The notes: generated by a model not told the origin, from the letters alone. Numbered from the stretch's first letter, positions 35,067 to 47,354 are shown. The stretch is 64,000 nucleotides of DNA from Timema cristinae (GCA_039000515.1 JBCFYV010000001.1:57273372-57337371), one strand, 5' to 3'. Program-made: numbers and translations.

Positions 35067-35079
35067 GAAGCTTCTCGAA
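35067..35079. promoter_or_regulatory. Second heat-shock element GAAGCTTCTCGAA
   Basis: This is the same 13-mer as at 34991, 76 bp further on. It is preceded by TTGCG, which would make a fourth pentamer with one mismatch. The surrounding sequences of the two sites differ, so this is not a simple tandem duplication. Confidence 0.5.
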
Positions 35080-35740
35080 GAGGAAATACTTTAAAAGATC
35101 TTAACTTGTCTGGATTACGTTAAAAGACGTTAACATTTCTTAAGTTTAGCTCCAGTAGATGCTGCCATCGTACCACGAGGCGCGAACTAACTAGTAAATA
35201 ATTTAGAGGAAGACGTGATTTAAGCGCCACGTAATAGGTTGTAAAATTTAAATAAAGTAAAATATGTTTAATTATATGTAAAATATTTTTGAATATATGA
35301 ATAATTAGAATGATAAATGGTCAATGCTTTCAAATACTCCTTAGGGTCAAATCTATTGCATTACACCGTCAATCCAGTTTTTCACTTTACACGGTCAATA
35401 TTATTGACAATATGAACAGGTATTGTCAATATTATTGATCGTGTAAGGCCCGCGTTCGTCGAAATGTTCGCTTACGCGTCCACACTGTTGAAACACGTCC
35501 ACGCACCACTCTTTGATGGTTGGTCGAAATACCGACATTGGCTGGATCGGAAAAATGAGCATTGTTTTGTTGCAGGTTCGCTGGAATGTTCCAGCACTTT
35601 GCGCGGTTCGCTATTCCACGCGCAGGTGTGTATGAGGCTTTAAGTGTGTCCATAAATAGCACTTTAGTGAAATTAGATTAATATAGGTACGCCTACCGAC
35701 TCCAATTAAAACAAATTAGACTATTACATAAAACATAACA

Positions 35741-35991
35741 ATAATAATAATAATAATAGCACAGCGTTTGGGTTATACGCTTTAAGTACTAGTTACGCTA
35801 ATGGATTAGGAATTGGGAAGGTTGAATTAGAGGAAGTGAACCAACATTTGCGTGGAGGGAGAGTGGAAAACCATTTAGGAAAAAACCCCTTCAGTTAACC
35901 CGACCGAGATTCGAACCTCGATCTCCCCGTCCTCAGCAGTCGAGCTCAACACGACTAGCGCGTTAGCCAACTACACCACCGAGGCGGGTCA
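35741..35991 (-). mobile_element. Full-length tRNA-derived SINE, type 3
   Basis: On the minus strand: head CCTCGGTGGTGTAGTTGGCT (A box), then GAGGTTCGAATCTCGG (B box). The body has GGTTTTCCACTCTCCCTCCA and CACTTCCTCTAATTCAACC, and the tail is CATTAGCGTAA..GCGTATAACCCAAACG ending in (ATT)n. The damaged copy at 13090-13302 is the same type. Confidence 0.9.
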
Positions 35992-37680
35992 TAAAATATA
36001 AATAAAACACATATTATTAATACAAGGCGGATGTACGGAGTATATTTACTTTAATTGGTCACCACTATCACTTCACTCCAATTCCGATACATTTAATCAA
36101 AACTCTCTTTACCTTACTCATTCTCGACTTATTCGGATGGGCAGTAAAACGCGATGTAAAAAATAAGAAATGTACAAACTTAATAACATAATTGAAATCG
36201 TCGCTTAAGTAATTAATACAACTGCACGATATAAGTGTGTATATATACTGATTTTTAAAGTTTTGAAAACTTTAAAACCTAAATATTTGTCTTTTAGTAA
36301 ATAATTATAAAGAGAAGACTAGGAGTAAATTCATACTTTTTAAAATTTATTAAAATACTATTACTATGCTGTATAATAATTATATATTTGATAGCTAAGT
36401 TCATGGTCATATAAAATAGTGGAGGAAGTTATTAATCTAACAACAACAAAAAAACCTTTCAAAACAACAAAACAGTGTCAGTTGCTCACTGTCAAAACTA
36501 GGGGTTTTCAACCTTACCCCCGACTTATTGTTTACCCGGTCTTCAGGAGCTGGTGAGACGACAAGCCGTGTTAAGTATATTAGTGTGTACGAGGAATGAG
36601 CTCTCGGTACTGGTCGGGAATCCTCGGCTATATTCGTGATTTAAATTACCGCCTACCGATTACGCCCAGTGATCGGTACAAACGTGATTTGAAGTTTGTG
36701 CTCGTCTTAAATGTCCTCTTATCTTATACTTTCAAATATTAGGTTGAGATGGCGAGAGTTAATGCCAAATTAATGGCAGAGTATTTATCTAAAAGCTTTT
36801 TGGTAAGGAACATTTTCTCCTTGAGAGCAAGATTCACCAGAAATTCGAGTCAACCAAAGAAAGTATATGCGTTCTGAAATTACTTTAGCGACATGCTCCA
36901 CCATTTAATTAGGTTCTCTTCCTTTTCTAGACTCAATTACAGCTTCCAGATTGCGCTCACGAACATTAGACACAGCAAATTGTACTTTTATACTGCGAGC
37001 AACTCCTCCCATGGCATTTGGCATCCATATTTAGGTTAGCTTCATCAAGTTCTGAGCTATGATTGTTCACTGTGCTGCATTTTTAGTGAATTGTTCTGGA
37101 AAGTTTAAACCGTTTCACTACTTATCTTCAGACTAGAACGGCGTGTCATTGTTCAACTATTAAATTAAGTATTAACTAACATTTAACTAACATTGTATAG
37201 GCCTATTCAACTATTTTTAAAAGAGGCATGGTGGCGAAAATATGAGACTATATATTCCCAGTTCGTACATCAGTGATCACAGAGTTTTAGTAGTCATTAA
37301 AACAGTCACGCAACGTTATTAACCCAATTCCTACTCCTTGGATTAAGTCGTTAATGACCTTGGTGTTGAAGGATTTAATAAACAATAAAGTCCAAATGCG
37401 CATGTAAAAGGGCATTTATTTGAAAACGATGAAAGGATTGATTGTAAAGAGAGTGTTTAGAAAAATTGTGACCCATTAACTATCGGTTATTAAGAACGTA
37501 TTTAAAGAGAAATTAAATGTTTATAAAAGAGTATTATAAGAATCATGCTGTCTATTCTAATAATTTGTTATATGATCCACACTGTCAACAAATCAAAACT
37601 CCTACTTACTTATCGGTTTATATAATTGATAGTATAGTTTACAAGGGTTGCTCATAGGCTTATTCAAGTTCAAACTATCA
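35992..37680. other. AT-rich stretch, one unidentified protein-like fragment
   Basis: On the minus strand at about 37025-36900 a short open stretch reads SNVRERNLEAVIESRKGRE. It may be a fragment of a gene or transposon, but I cannot place it. Otherwise no structure is seen. Confidence 0.45.
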
Positions 37681-40600
37681 TGCCTTGCCTTAATGCCATG
37701 ATAGATTGTCTGATCTATAGTCGAGTATATACAGGCTAGATGAGGCACAAGACGGAATACCTTGGGCACACCTTTAGTGTCATGAGAGCTTGTCCAACCT
37801 ATAGTCGAGCATATACAGGCTAGATGAGGCACAAGACGGAATACCGTCACTACACCTTTAGTGTCATGAGAGCTTGTCTAACCTATAGTCGAGTATATAC
37901 AGGCTAGATGAGGCACAAGACGGAATACCGTGGCTACACCTTTGTGTCATGAGAGCTTGTCCAACCTATAGTCGAGCATATACAGGCTAGATGAGGCACA
38001 AGACAGAATACCGTAGCTACACCTTTAGTGTCATGAGAGCTTGTCCAACCTATAGTCAAGTATATACAGGCTAGATGAGGCACAAGACAGAATACCGTGG
38101 CTACACCTTTAGTGTCATGAGAGCTTGTCTAACCTATAGTCGAGTATATACAGGCTAGATGAGGCACAAGACGGAATACCGTGGCTACACCTTTAGTGTC
38201 ATGAGAGCTTGTCTAACCTATAGTCGAGTATATACAGGCTAGATGAGGCACAAGACGGAATACCGTGGCTACACCTTTAGTGTCATGAGAGCTTGTCTAA
38301 CCTATAGTCGAGTATATACAGGCTAGATGAGGCACAAGACGGAATACCGTGGCTACACCTTTAGTGTCATGAGAGCTTGTCCAACCTATAGTCGAGCATA
38401 TACAGGCTAGATGAGGCACAAGACAGAATACCGTGGCTACACCTTTAGTGTCATGAGAGCTTGTCTAACCTATAGTCGAGTATATACAGGCTAGATGAGG
38501 CACAAGACGAAATACCGTGGCTACACCTTTAGTGTCATGAGAGCTTGTCCAACCTATAGTCGAGCATATACAGGCTAGATGAGGCACAAGACAGAATACC
38601 GTAGCTACACCTTTAGTGTCATGAGAGCTTGTCTAACCAATAGTCAAGTATATACAGGCTAGATGAGGCATAAGACGGAATACCTTGGGCACACCTTTAG
38701 TGTCATGAGAGCTTGTCTAACCTAAGTCGAGTATATACAGGCTAGATGAGGCACAAGACGGAATACCATGGCTACAACTTTAGTGTCATGAGAGCTTGTC
38801 TAACCTATAGTCAAGTATATACAGGCTAGATGAAGAACAAGACGGAATACCTCGGCTACACCTTTAGAGTCATGAGAGCTTGTCTAACCTATAGTCGAGT
38901 ATATACAGGCTAGATGAGGCACAAGACGGAATACCGGGGCTACACCTTTAGTGTCATGAGAGCTTGTCCAACCTATAGTCGAGTATATACAGGCTAGATG
39001 AGGCACAAGACGGAATACCGTGGCTACACCCTTAGTGTCATGAGAGCTTGTCTAACCTATAGTCGAGTATATAGAGGCTAGATGAGGCACAAGACGGAAT
39101 ACCGTGGCTACACCTTTAGTGTCATGAGAGCTTGTCTAATCTATAGTCAAGTATATACAGGCTAGATGAGGCACAAGACGGAATACCGTGGCTAAACCTT
39201 TAGAGTCATGAGAGCTTGTCTAACCTATAGTCGAGTATATACAGGCTAGATGAGGCACAAGACGGAATACCGTGGCTACACCCTTAGTGTCATGAGAGCT
39301 TGTCTAACCTATAGTCGAGTATATACAGGCTAGATGAGGCACAAGACGGAATACCGTGGCTACACCTTTAGTATCATGAGAGCTTGTCTAACCTATAGTC
39401 GAGTATATACAGGCTAGATGAGGCACAAGACGGAATACCGTGGCTACACCTTTAGTGTCATGAGAGCTTGTCCAACCTATAGTCGAGCATATACAGGCTA
39501 GATGAGGCACAAGACAGAATACCGTAGCTACACCTTTAGTGTCATGAGAGCTTGTCCAACCTATAGTCGAGCATATACAGGCTAGATGAGGCACAAGACG
39601 GAATACCGGGGCTACACCTTTAATGTAATGAGAGCTTGTCTAATCTATAGTCGAGCATATACAGGCTAGATGAGGCACAAGACGGAATACCGTGGCTACA
39701 CCTTTAGTTTCATGAGAGCTTGTCTAACCTATAGTCGAGTATATACAGGCTAGATGAGGCACAAGACGGAATACCGGGGCTACACCTTTAGTGTAATGAG
39801 AGCTTGTCTAATCTATAGTCGAGCATATACAGGCTAGATGAGGCACAAGACAGAATACCGTGGCTACACCTTTAGTGTCATGAGAGCTTGTCTAATCTAT
39901 AGTCAAGTATATACAGGCTAGATGAGGCACAAGACGGAATACCGTGGCTAAACCTTTAGAGTCATGAGAGCTTGTCTAACCTATAGTCGAGTATATACAG
40001 GCTAGATGAGGCACAAGACGGAATACCGTGGCTACACCTTTAGTGTCATGAGAGCTTGTCTAACCTATAGTCGAGTATATACAGGCTAGATGAGGCACAA
40101 GACGGAATACCGTGGCTACACCTTTAGTGTCATGAGAGCTTGTCTAACCTATAGTCGAGTATATACAGGCTAGATGAGGAACAAGACGGAATACAGTGGC
40201 TACACCTTTAGTGTCATGAGAGCTTGTCTAACCTATAGTCGAGTATATACAGGCTAGATGAGGCACAAGACGGAATACCGTGGCTACACCTTTAGTGTCA
40301 TGAGAGCTTGTCCAACCTATAGTCGAGCATATACAGGCTAGATGAGGCACAAGACAGAATACCGTAGCTACACCTTTAGTGTCATGAGAGCTTGTCCAAC
40401 CTATAGTCGAGCATATACAGGCTAGATGAGGCACAAGACGGAATACCGGGGCTACACCTTTAGTGTAATGAGAGCTTGTCTAATCTATAGTCAAGCATAT
40501 ACAGGCTAGATGAGGCACAAGACGGAATACCGTGGCTACACCTTTAGTTTCATGAGAGCTTGTCTAACCTATAGTCGAGTATATACAGGCTAGATGAGGC

Positions 40601-41390
40601 ACAAGACGGAATACCGTGGCTACACCTTTAGTGTCATGAGAGCTTGTCTAACCTATAGTCGAGTATATACAGGCTAGATGAGGCACAAGACGGAATACCG
40701 TGGCTACACCTTTAGTGTCATGAGAGCTTGTCTAACCTATAGTCGAGTATATACAGGCTAGATGAGGCACAAGACGGAATACCGTGGCTACACCTTTAGT
40801 GTCATGAGAGCTTGTCCAACCTATAGTCGAGCATATACAGGCTAGATGAGGCACAAGACAGAATACTGTAGCTACACCTTTAGTGTCATAAGAGCTTGTC
40901 CAACCTATAGTCGAGCATATACAGGCTAGGTGAGGCACAAGACGGAATACCGGGGCTACACCTTTAGTGTAATGAGAGCTTGTCTAATCTATAGTCGAGC
41001 ATATACAGGCTAGATGAGGCACAAGACGGAATACCGTGGCTACACCTTTAGTTTCATGAGAGCTTGTCTAACCTATAGTCGAGTATATACAGGCTAGATG
41101 AGGTACAAGACGGAATACCGGGGCTACACCTTTAGTGTAATGAGAGCTTGTCTAATCTATAGTCGAGCATATACAGGCTAGATGAGGCACAAGACAGAAT
41201 ACCGTAGCTACACCTTTAGTGTCATGAGAGCTTGTCTAACCTATAGTCGAGCATATACAGGCTAGATGAGGCACAAGACAGAATACCGTAGCTACACCTT
41301 TAGTGTCATGAGAGCTTGTCCAACCTATAGTCGAGTATATACAGGCTAGATGAGGCACAAGACGGAATACCGTGGCTAAACCTTACTACC
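37681..41390. repeat. 84-bp satellite, about 44 units with higher-order repeats
   Basis: The unit is 84 bp: GGCTACACCTTTAGTGTCAT, GAGAGCTTGTCTAACCTATA, GTCGAGTATATACAGGCTAG, ATGAGGCACAAGACGGAATA, CCGT. The first unit (37681) and last units are diverged. Rare variants (TCCAACC, AGCAT, AGACAGAATACCGTAG, GTAATGAG) recur in fixed order: identical blocks start at about 39388, 40228 (840 bp = 10 units later) and 40732 (504 bp = 6 units later). Small open frames on the minus strand are repeat artefacts. Confidence 0.97.
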
Positions 41391-43823
41391 TTCCACCAGC
41401 TCCGGACGCGAGAAGGAACTATTACAACACAGACGAAAAAAACACGAAATACAGTCTCGTTTATCAACTAATTTATGTCCGCTACCCACTTAATTAACTA
41501 ACTCACTAACTACCCCACATCTCATTAAATGGCCGGGCCGGTTATCAACAGGACTGGATCCTAAAGGAGTGTAATCAAACCAATGGAGTGTCTCGCCCGA
41601 TCATAAACGAAATGAAGCAATGAACCGGATGATGAATGGACCCAGACAAGGAATTGGGCGTCTGTTTAAATCTCAATTAACTTCCTTTCCACTTTACGGT
41701 GATACCCTATCGATATTATGGTGATTCTCCCCTGGAGATATTCACTTTGCAAAGAAAGGTAATGAGACCATTTTATTATTGCGTCAACTTTTTTTTTTCC
41801 CTGGATAAAAGTTGATGCGAAACTAAAAAATATGCCAAGTTCTACGCGTTAACAAATATAAGAATAAAAGTAGAGTCAAATATCCTTAATACAGAAGAAA
41901 CTAGTTCTGCTTTGATGTGTTTATATTTACGATAAGGTGATTATCAGTTGTCCCATTTGCTATAAATAACCAAAACCTAATAACATATCAGTAAAATAAT
42001 ATGTCGTCAATTTTGGCCTTGACATTAAAAAAAAAATGTTTTAAGGAACTCATATGAAAATTGGTCTCAAGTGGTAGTAGCGCAGAATCAATTAACGACA
42101 TTGACCGAGAGCTAATATAAAATGAATAGCACATTTTAATTCAACATTAATAAAAAATAATAAATTAAAAATAAGATAGAAAACTCTTATCAATTGAGGA
42201 TATATTCAACTTAGGTTCAAATTGTACTGATTAGCCTATGTAAGAACGCACTGTATCATGAACTTATTATATATATATATATATGTGTGTGTGTTATTAA
42301 ACTTGAATAGATATAGCCTTGATGCTTTTATATTATCAGGATGGTTAATGAAGTGTGATTATATATTTACAATTATAATAAAAATAAATTATGTAAGAAT
42401 AATAAAAACCCTCACATTATTTATATTTGTATAAATACAAAATAAAAATGGGTCATGAAAATAATAATTCCCAGATAATTATTTCAAACTAAATCTTAAA
42501 ACTAGTTTTTTTAATCAAAATTTTCTCGAAATTTTTATGAGTAACTACCCTAAAATTATTTGATTTTAGAAAAATAAACAATTTTATATTTATCATATAA
42601 AATAGCCTACAAGTACAAATTTTGAACAAAACATGTATAGCCTTTTAAAATCTTAAATTAAAAAAAAAACAATAAAAAATGCCGTCATCAATTAACTACC
42701 CTTAATTTAAAGACTAGAGTAAAAATAAAAAGAGAGAGATAGCCCTCACTCTCTTGCATTTAAATATTATGTTTGAACCAACTACATCAGACTGTTTCAA
42801 ATCTATGTGCAGAGAGAGACAGACAGGCCTGGGGAAAAACAGAATTGCAAAGTCAATTTTTGATAGACCAAATTGTAAAATCCTATTTTTTGGTTCAGGA
42901 GCTCATATACTACGTAAATATTTATCATAATATTGATGTCAAAATTTTTCACAATTACAATGCTTACTTTTCATATTAAAAAGTAGGGGCAGATGTCTTG
43001 TACTTAAAATAAAATTATATTTCAACACATGATAACCAGCGGCCTAACTTTAAGGTTTAAAAGAAACAAAATACGCCAGATGGCAAAAATGAACTGGACC
43101 ATTTGACTGTAATAATAATGAGGAGAACCCTTATCTGGAAATATCAAACCTAAATACAGCTGTCGGAATAAGATTCCATCTAGCATAGGCAAATTAGCAG
43201 TGGTGCCGAGCAGTTAACATAACCCGGTTCATTGTCACTAAAACCGGGATGTTTATCTAATTACATATTTTAATCCTGCCTGTAAGACATGTGAAAAGTG
43301 AACTGCCGGTGAATTAATCCGTTTGGGACTATATTTTCAATTTTAATTTTACATATTTTCGAAGCTATTACATAAAAATATATATTTTGCGTGTGTTTTT
43401 TTGTGATATTATTTTTAGGTCTTTGTTGGACAAATACTTTATATGATGCGACACTAATTTTCAATTAACCTGTACTTTCATAAAGAAATGTATCTAGTGA
43501 AGGGATGGCAGTGAGCAAAGTCCAAGTCAGGTATGTTGGCTTATCACTGTGGATTTATGTCGCTGGGAAAAGCTCAAGCTCCAGGAAAGCTGCCCCAGTT
43601 GACTATGCCGGGACCATCAGCTAAACGTCTTACTCACAGGCCCCACCCACTTCGAAGAAATGGCCAAGATGTTGTTCTCTGGACACCACCACATCATCAA
43701 CGAGCGCTAGAGGGTCATTCAGCGCAATTTCGCAACTTTAACCCCCTTCCTCCCTTAGATGTCCAGAAGCTAACCTGTTATTATATAAGCGTCACCCCCC
43801 CCCCACCCGCTCCCCCCCCCCCC

Positions 43824-43856
<33 letters not shown>
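41391..43856. other. AT-rich stretch, nothing recognised
   Basis: 41391-41760 is more balanced in composition but has no recognised gene. (TA)n lies at 42268-42286. A GC-richer block at 43530-43770 was not identified. The end is a C-run, (CA)n and (TA)n microsatellite (43795-43856) into which the hAT element inserted. Confidence 0.5.
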
Positions 43857-46800
43857 CAGGGTTCCTACAGTATTTGTAAAAATATTCTCCCTGACTTTTC
43901 CCTGACTTTCCCTGACTATTTTCCCAAGTTCCCTGACCAATTTCTCATAAAATTTCCATTATAACTTTACGGTACTATACACGTGAAAATATTAATTTAA
44001 ATAAATTTATTTCGGCCTCCTCCCCCCTTACAGCCGACCTTGCCTCACCTCTCATGGAAGAATAAGAAAGCAGACATCATGCCAATCAGTTGAGGGAAAA
44101 TGATGGAAAAATAATCCCTATCAAAAATTTGTAACAAACTTGATTCCCTTTGGTATCATGTGCAGAAATACGTATTAAATAACAGGCCACTAAGAACATA
44201 CTAAAGAGTTTGGTATCATTACAGTTTTATTTTACCTAAACTGTACATTTCCTGAACTGAATAGCTTACAACAGGAACTCTGTCTGCTTTCATATTATTC
44301 ATGTCTCAAGTCAATTTTATTTTTATTAAAATTATCACTATAGTCATACAATAAGAAACTATGTTATATTTAATAAAGTGAAGCTTGCTTCTTCTTCAGT
44401 TCTTGCAACTCCACGTCTATTGCTTCTCGTTTCTCTTCAGTTGCCATCATTAATTTTTTTCTTTCTCCTTCTAAATCTTTAACTTGTATATCTAATTTCC
44501 TCTTTTCTGCCTTCTTCTTGTCTTTTTCACTTTTTTCTTGCTTCTTCATCTCTAAGTATTCATGATAGCGTTTCCGAGCACCTCTCACGTAATCCAACAT
44601 CTTTTTGCTAATGTGTATATTTTTAATCCCTCCTGCTTCTTGTATCTCATCATGAATGTGACGCTGTGCAATGACTGTCTTTTCATGCATGTTTTCAACC
44701 AGTAAAGATTTATTGACTGAAAAACCACCTTCAACAGTTGCATTCCCATGCGACAAGACAAGGCAAATCTTTATTACTTCCCAAAGATGTTTGTAGTTTG
44801 CTTCTCCTATTAGAAAGCTACCATAAATAGTGTCAAGTCCTACTTCATCACTAAACTGATCACAAGGACGAAATATTTCTTGAAGCTCAGATTTTTTGAG
44901 GTTGCAAAAATGCAAGTATTCTTTCTTGGCATTTTCAGCCAGAACATCATTTATGATGTTGGCATGGTTGAGTTCCTCCAAAAGAAAAGAAAATCTCTTC
45001 TGGGCCAGTTGAGGTGAATGTTGAATAACACAAGGATCCAATGAAGACAAACCTCTCACAGCTTTCTGTTTTAAGGGACTTTTTTCTTGTAGTTTTGCAA
45101 TCATGGTGGTTAACATACTGTGGCACTCATGTATAAATTCTAATTTTTGTCTTTCTCTTACTGTGATCGCAGTTTCTCCTAACAAACGTTTTGTTGCAAA
45201 TCCTATATCAATATTTTTGCTAAGGATCAAATTTTCTGATTTTTTTGTGTCAATAGACAGTAACTTTGGACCCGTGCACTTCATAAGATCAGGTTTCACA
45301 CAACGATTTATAAGGTATCTTAGAAGTTTCTCTACAGCTTCAAAAAGATATGGAGTCATTGGTTTTGATGTCTGGAACCGTTGCAGGAAAGGCTGACATT
45401 CATCTGCAATTGTCTTGCAGAACGCTAGTTTACACTTTAGGAATGGATCACAGGCTGCTCTTTTCAGTGTCTCTACAGGTTTTGTTTTAGGAAGTTTTGC
45501 TTCTTTGAGAAACTTAATAACATGGTCCCAAATTTGTAATGCCCTTTGAAAGCACTTTGCATTCTCTAACCAACGCACACCACAGAACTTCAATGGAAAA
45601 GTTGTACACCCTGTCAACTGGGTGAACAATGCTCGACGAGCTGGAGAGTCAGTGAACAGGTAGTACATGTGACGTAATAAGCTACTTATATCCCAATCAA
45701 CAGACTCTACTCCTGTTCTCAAGGAACCATGAACAACATGAAGCCCACATGTTCCCAGATTTAGCAAACTACATACTTCATTGTCTGTTACAGATTTGAG
45801 GTGTTCCTGAAGAAGTGTTATAAACTTTAAATTGACATTTGGGCCATCCATTGACACTTGTATCAACTTAGAGAGTGGAAGAGGAGAAATACCATCCAGA
45901 AAATGCTTCAGTAATTCTTCAGAAGTGCTCCTATCGAAAAACACACTGTTTAAGTAACGACTGATGACTTTATGATTTTCCTTGTCCCAGAATCTAATTA
46001 CAATGTCCATCTGTCCTCTTTGAATAACTTTATTCAATGCCTCATCAAAACAAATTACAAAGTTGTTACATGATTTTAGGCGGTCCAGTAAATTATTATC
46101 AAAGAATGGAGCCAAGCCATGCACAATGAAGTATGCAGCCTTGTCTCCACCAAAGGTAAAGGCATTGGCAATGGAACACTCGGGAAACATCAATTGAAAA
46201 ATTGTACTTAAATTATTGCACGAATTGAAAGACATTTTTTTGTCAACAACTTGCATAGCCCAAATGACTTCCGCCTTAGTTATATCATCTTTTATAACAA
46301 AAGTGTTATGGTTTCTTTGAGGCACTACACTAATTTCACTTTTAGCAACAGCTTCCTTCTGCGACGTTACGATTTTCGATGAAACAGAAAAACTCTTCGA
46401 GCAACCAGCAGAATCATCACTAGGTAGAATGTCTTTGTGTGCCAGAGATTCTCTTGAAACTGGGGAGCTCGATGAACCTGAATCACTTGACTTTTTTGAA
46501 AAAAAAGTCAACAGAGAGCGTTGATTTGTCAAAGTTTCAAGAGTTTTGATATGAGTTGGTCCTTTTGCATGGGAAGCTAATTCTTGCTTTCCCATATTAC
46601 TTAAGTTTATAATTTTTTTGCACACTTTACAAAATGCCTGCAGCTTATTACTTTCAACACCACTTATCCAGTATGAGAATTCAGGAAAATGGTCTGGGCT
46701 TAGCCAGAGCTGGTTAAAAACGTTTTTTTTGCTAGACATTGCTGGTGTAGTCTAATCAGTCCTGGTGCACTGTATCAAACTATAACGATGACAAACCTTG

Positions 46801-47141
46801 AACAAGAACAAAAACAAGTGATCACTAAAGTTAAAAGAATTGTCATGTGCAGGCTAGGAGACCTCTGCGTTCACATTCTGAAATAAAATGCTACCAAAAC
46901 TTGTGTTATGGCAAGTTTGAGCATGGTAAGTGCCCCTCAGCTTTCTTCATTGGGGCAGTGGCTTATGACGCAGTAAATAGAAAAAATATTTTCTTTGTTT
47001 TTTCTAAGTGTGACATGAAGACATGAATTGTCATTTCCCTGACTTTCCCTGACCTTTTTAAAGCTTCCCTGACTTTCCCTGACTATTATTTTTTTCCCTG
47101 ACTTTCCCTGACTTTCCCTGACTTTCCAGAGCGTAGGAACC

Positions 47142-47144
<3 letters not shown>
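43857..47144. mobile_element. Autonomous hAT element, 3.3 kb
   Basis: The left end CAGGGTTCCTAC is exactly the reverse complement of the right end GTAGGAACCCTG. The flanks are (TA)n on both sides, so an 8-bp target duplication cannot be told from the microsatellite. Subterminal motifs TTCCCTGACTTTCCCTGAC occur near both ends (43890-43940 and 47034-47128) in the same orientation rather than inverted, with more copies on the right. One intact transposase gene on the minus strand fills the middle. Confidence 0.9.
44370..46739 (-). CDS. hAT-family transposase with BED zinc finger, 789 aa
   Basis: This is a single uninterrupted frame with ATG at 46739 (ATG TCT AGC). It cuts and pastes the surrounding element by binding its ends in the nucleus. 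Domains: a BED-type zinc finger with Cys37-x2-Cys40 and His57/His63; a Ser-rich linker (about 75-140); an RNase-H-like core with Asp232 (VICFDEALN) and Asp298 (VSMDGPN) as likely acidic catalytic residues; CGLHVVHGS (331-339) in the usual hAT Cys/His position; and GVRW (387-390), the conserved hAT Trp. Near the C-terminus, ATVEGGFSVNKSLL fits the hAT dimerisation region, followed by a Lys/Glu-rich coiled-coil tail. The length is normal for the family. The open frame and matched ends suggest recent activity. The subfamily cannot be fixed without a search. Confidence 0.92.
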   Translation of the reverse strand: MSSKKNVFNQLWLSPDHFPEFSYWISGVESNKLQAFCKVCKKIINLSNMGKQELASHAKGPTHIKTLETLTNQRSLLTFFSKKSSDSGSSSSPVSRESLAHKDILPSDDSAGCSKSFSVSSKIVTSQKEAVAKSEISVVPQRNHNTFVIKDDITKAEVIWAMQVVDKKMSFNSCNNLSTIFQLMFPECSIANAFTFGGDKAAYFIVHGLAPFFDNNLLDRLKSCNNFVICFDEALNKVIQRGQMDIVIRFWDKENHKVISRYLNSVFFDRSTSEELLKHFLDGISPLPLSKLIQVSMDGPNVNLKFITLLQEHLKSVTDNEVCSLLNLGTCGLHVVHGSLRTGVESVDWDISSLLRHMYYLFTDSPARRALFTQLTGCTTFPLKFCGVRWLENAKCFQRALQIWDHVIKFLKEAKLPKTKPVETLKRAACDPFLKCKLAFCKTIADECQPFLQRFQTSKPMTPYLFEAVEKLLRYLINRCVKPDLMKCTGPKLLSIDTKKSENLILSKNIDIGFATKRLLGETAITVRERQKLEFIHECHSMLTTMIAKLQEKSPLKQKAVRGLSSLDPCVIQHSPQLAQKRFSFLLEELNHANIINDVLAENAKKEYLHFCNLKKSELQEIFRPCDQFSDEVGLDTIYGSFLIGEANYKHLWEVIKICLVLSHGNATVEGGFSVNKSLLVENMHEKTVIAQRHIHDEIQEAGGIKNIHISKKMLDYVRGARKRYHEYLEMKKQEKSEKDKKKAEKRKLDIQVKDLEGERKKLMMATEEKREAIDVELQELKKKQASLY

Positions 47145-47185
<41 letters not shown>

Positions 47186-47354
47186 CTATCTAATAAATTC
47201 GATAGAGGAAGAACTAGGACGTAAATCTATATCGCCAACTAAACTACTGATGACTACGATGTGTCAGTCTCGCCACCTGGTTGCAGATGAAGCCTCGTCT
47301 GAGATTATGAGTATTTGATATTTAGAATAGGAGTAGAGTCGTAGTACTATTTTT

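Larger units (their letters stand above)
32297..35452. mobile_element. Element with perfect 33-bp terminal inverted repeats, PIF/Harbinger-like?
   Basis: The first 33 bp (GCGGGCCTTACACGATCAAT...) are the exact reverse complement of 35420-35452. Internal copies of ACACG.TCAATATTATTGAC recur near both ends (32389, 35388) and in diverged form near 34415, so the termini are built of repeated motifs. An 811-bp hAT-type MITE interrupts it. Without that insertion it is about 2.3 kb. A MADF/BESS-like reading frame remnant (34049-34321) suggests the PIF/Harbinger class, which often encodes such a second protein. No transposase is visible and no 3-bp target duplication could be confirmed. Confidence 0.6.
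31842..35643. mobile_element. Outer element of a nest, imperfect ends at TTAA
   Basis: The left end TTAA-GCCGCGTACACACC (31842 on) and the reverse complement of the right end, TTAA-AGCCTCATACACACC (ending 35643), are similar. Both continue into ATA/ATAGCGAACCG-like sequence about 20-25 bases in. About 650 bp of this old element remain on the two sides of the insertion at 32297-35452. TTAA flanks would fit a piggyBac-type MITE, but the ends are diverged and other families are possible. Confidence 0.45.

Noticed and set aside
39388..40938. Three 68-codon minus-strand frames in the 84-bp satellite
   Set aside because: They are identical because of the higher-order repeat. They are satellite translation, not genes.
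45103..45396. 97-codon plus-strand frame
   Set aside because: It is antisense to the intact hAT transposase and has no independent evidence.
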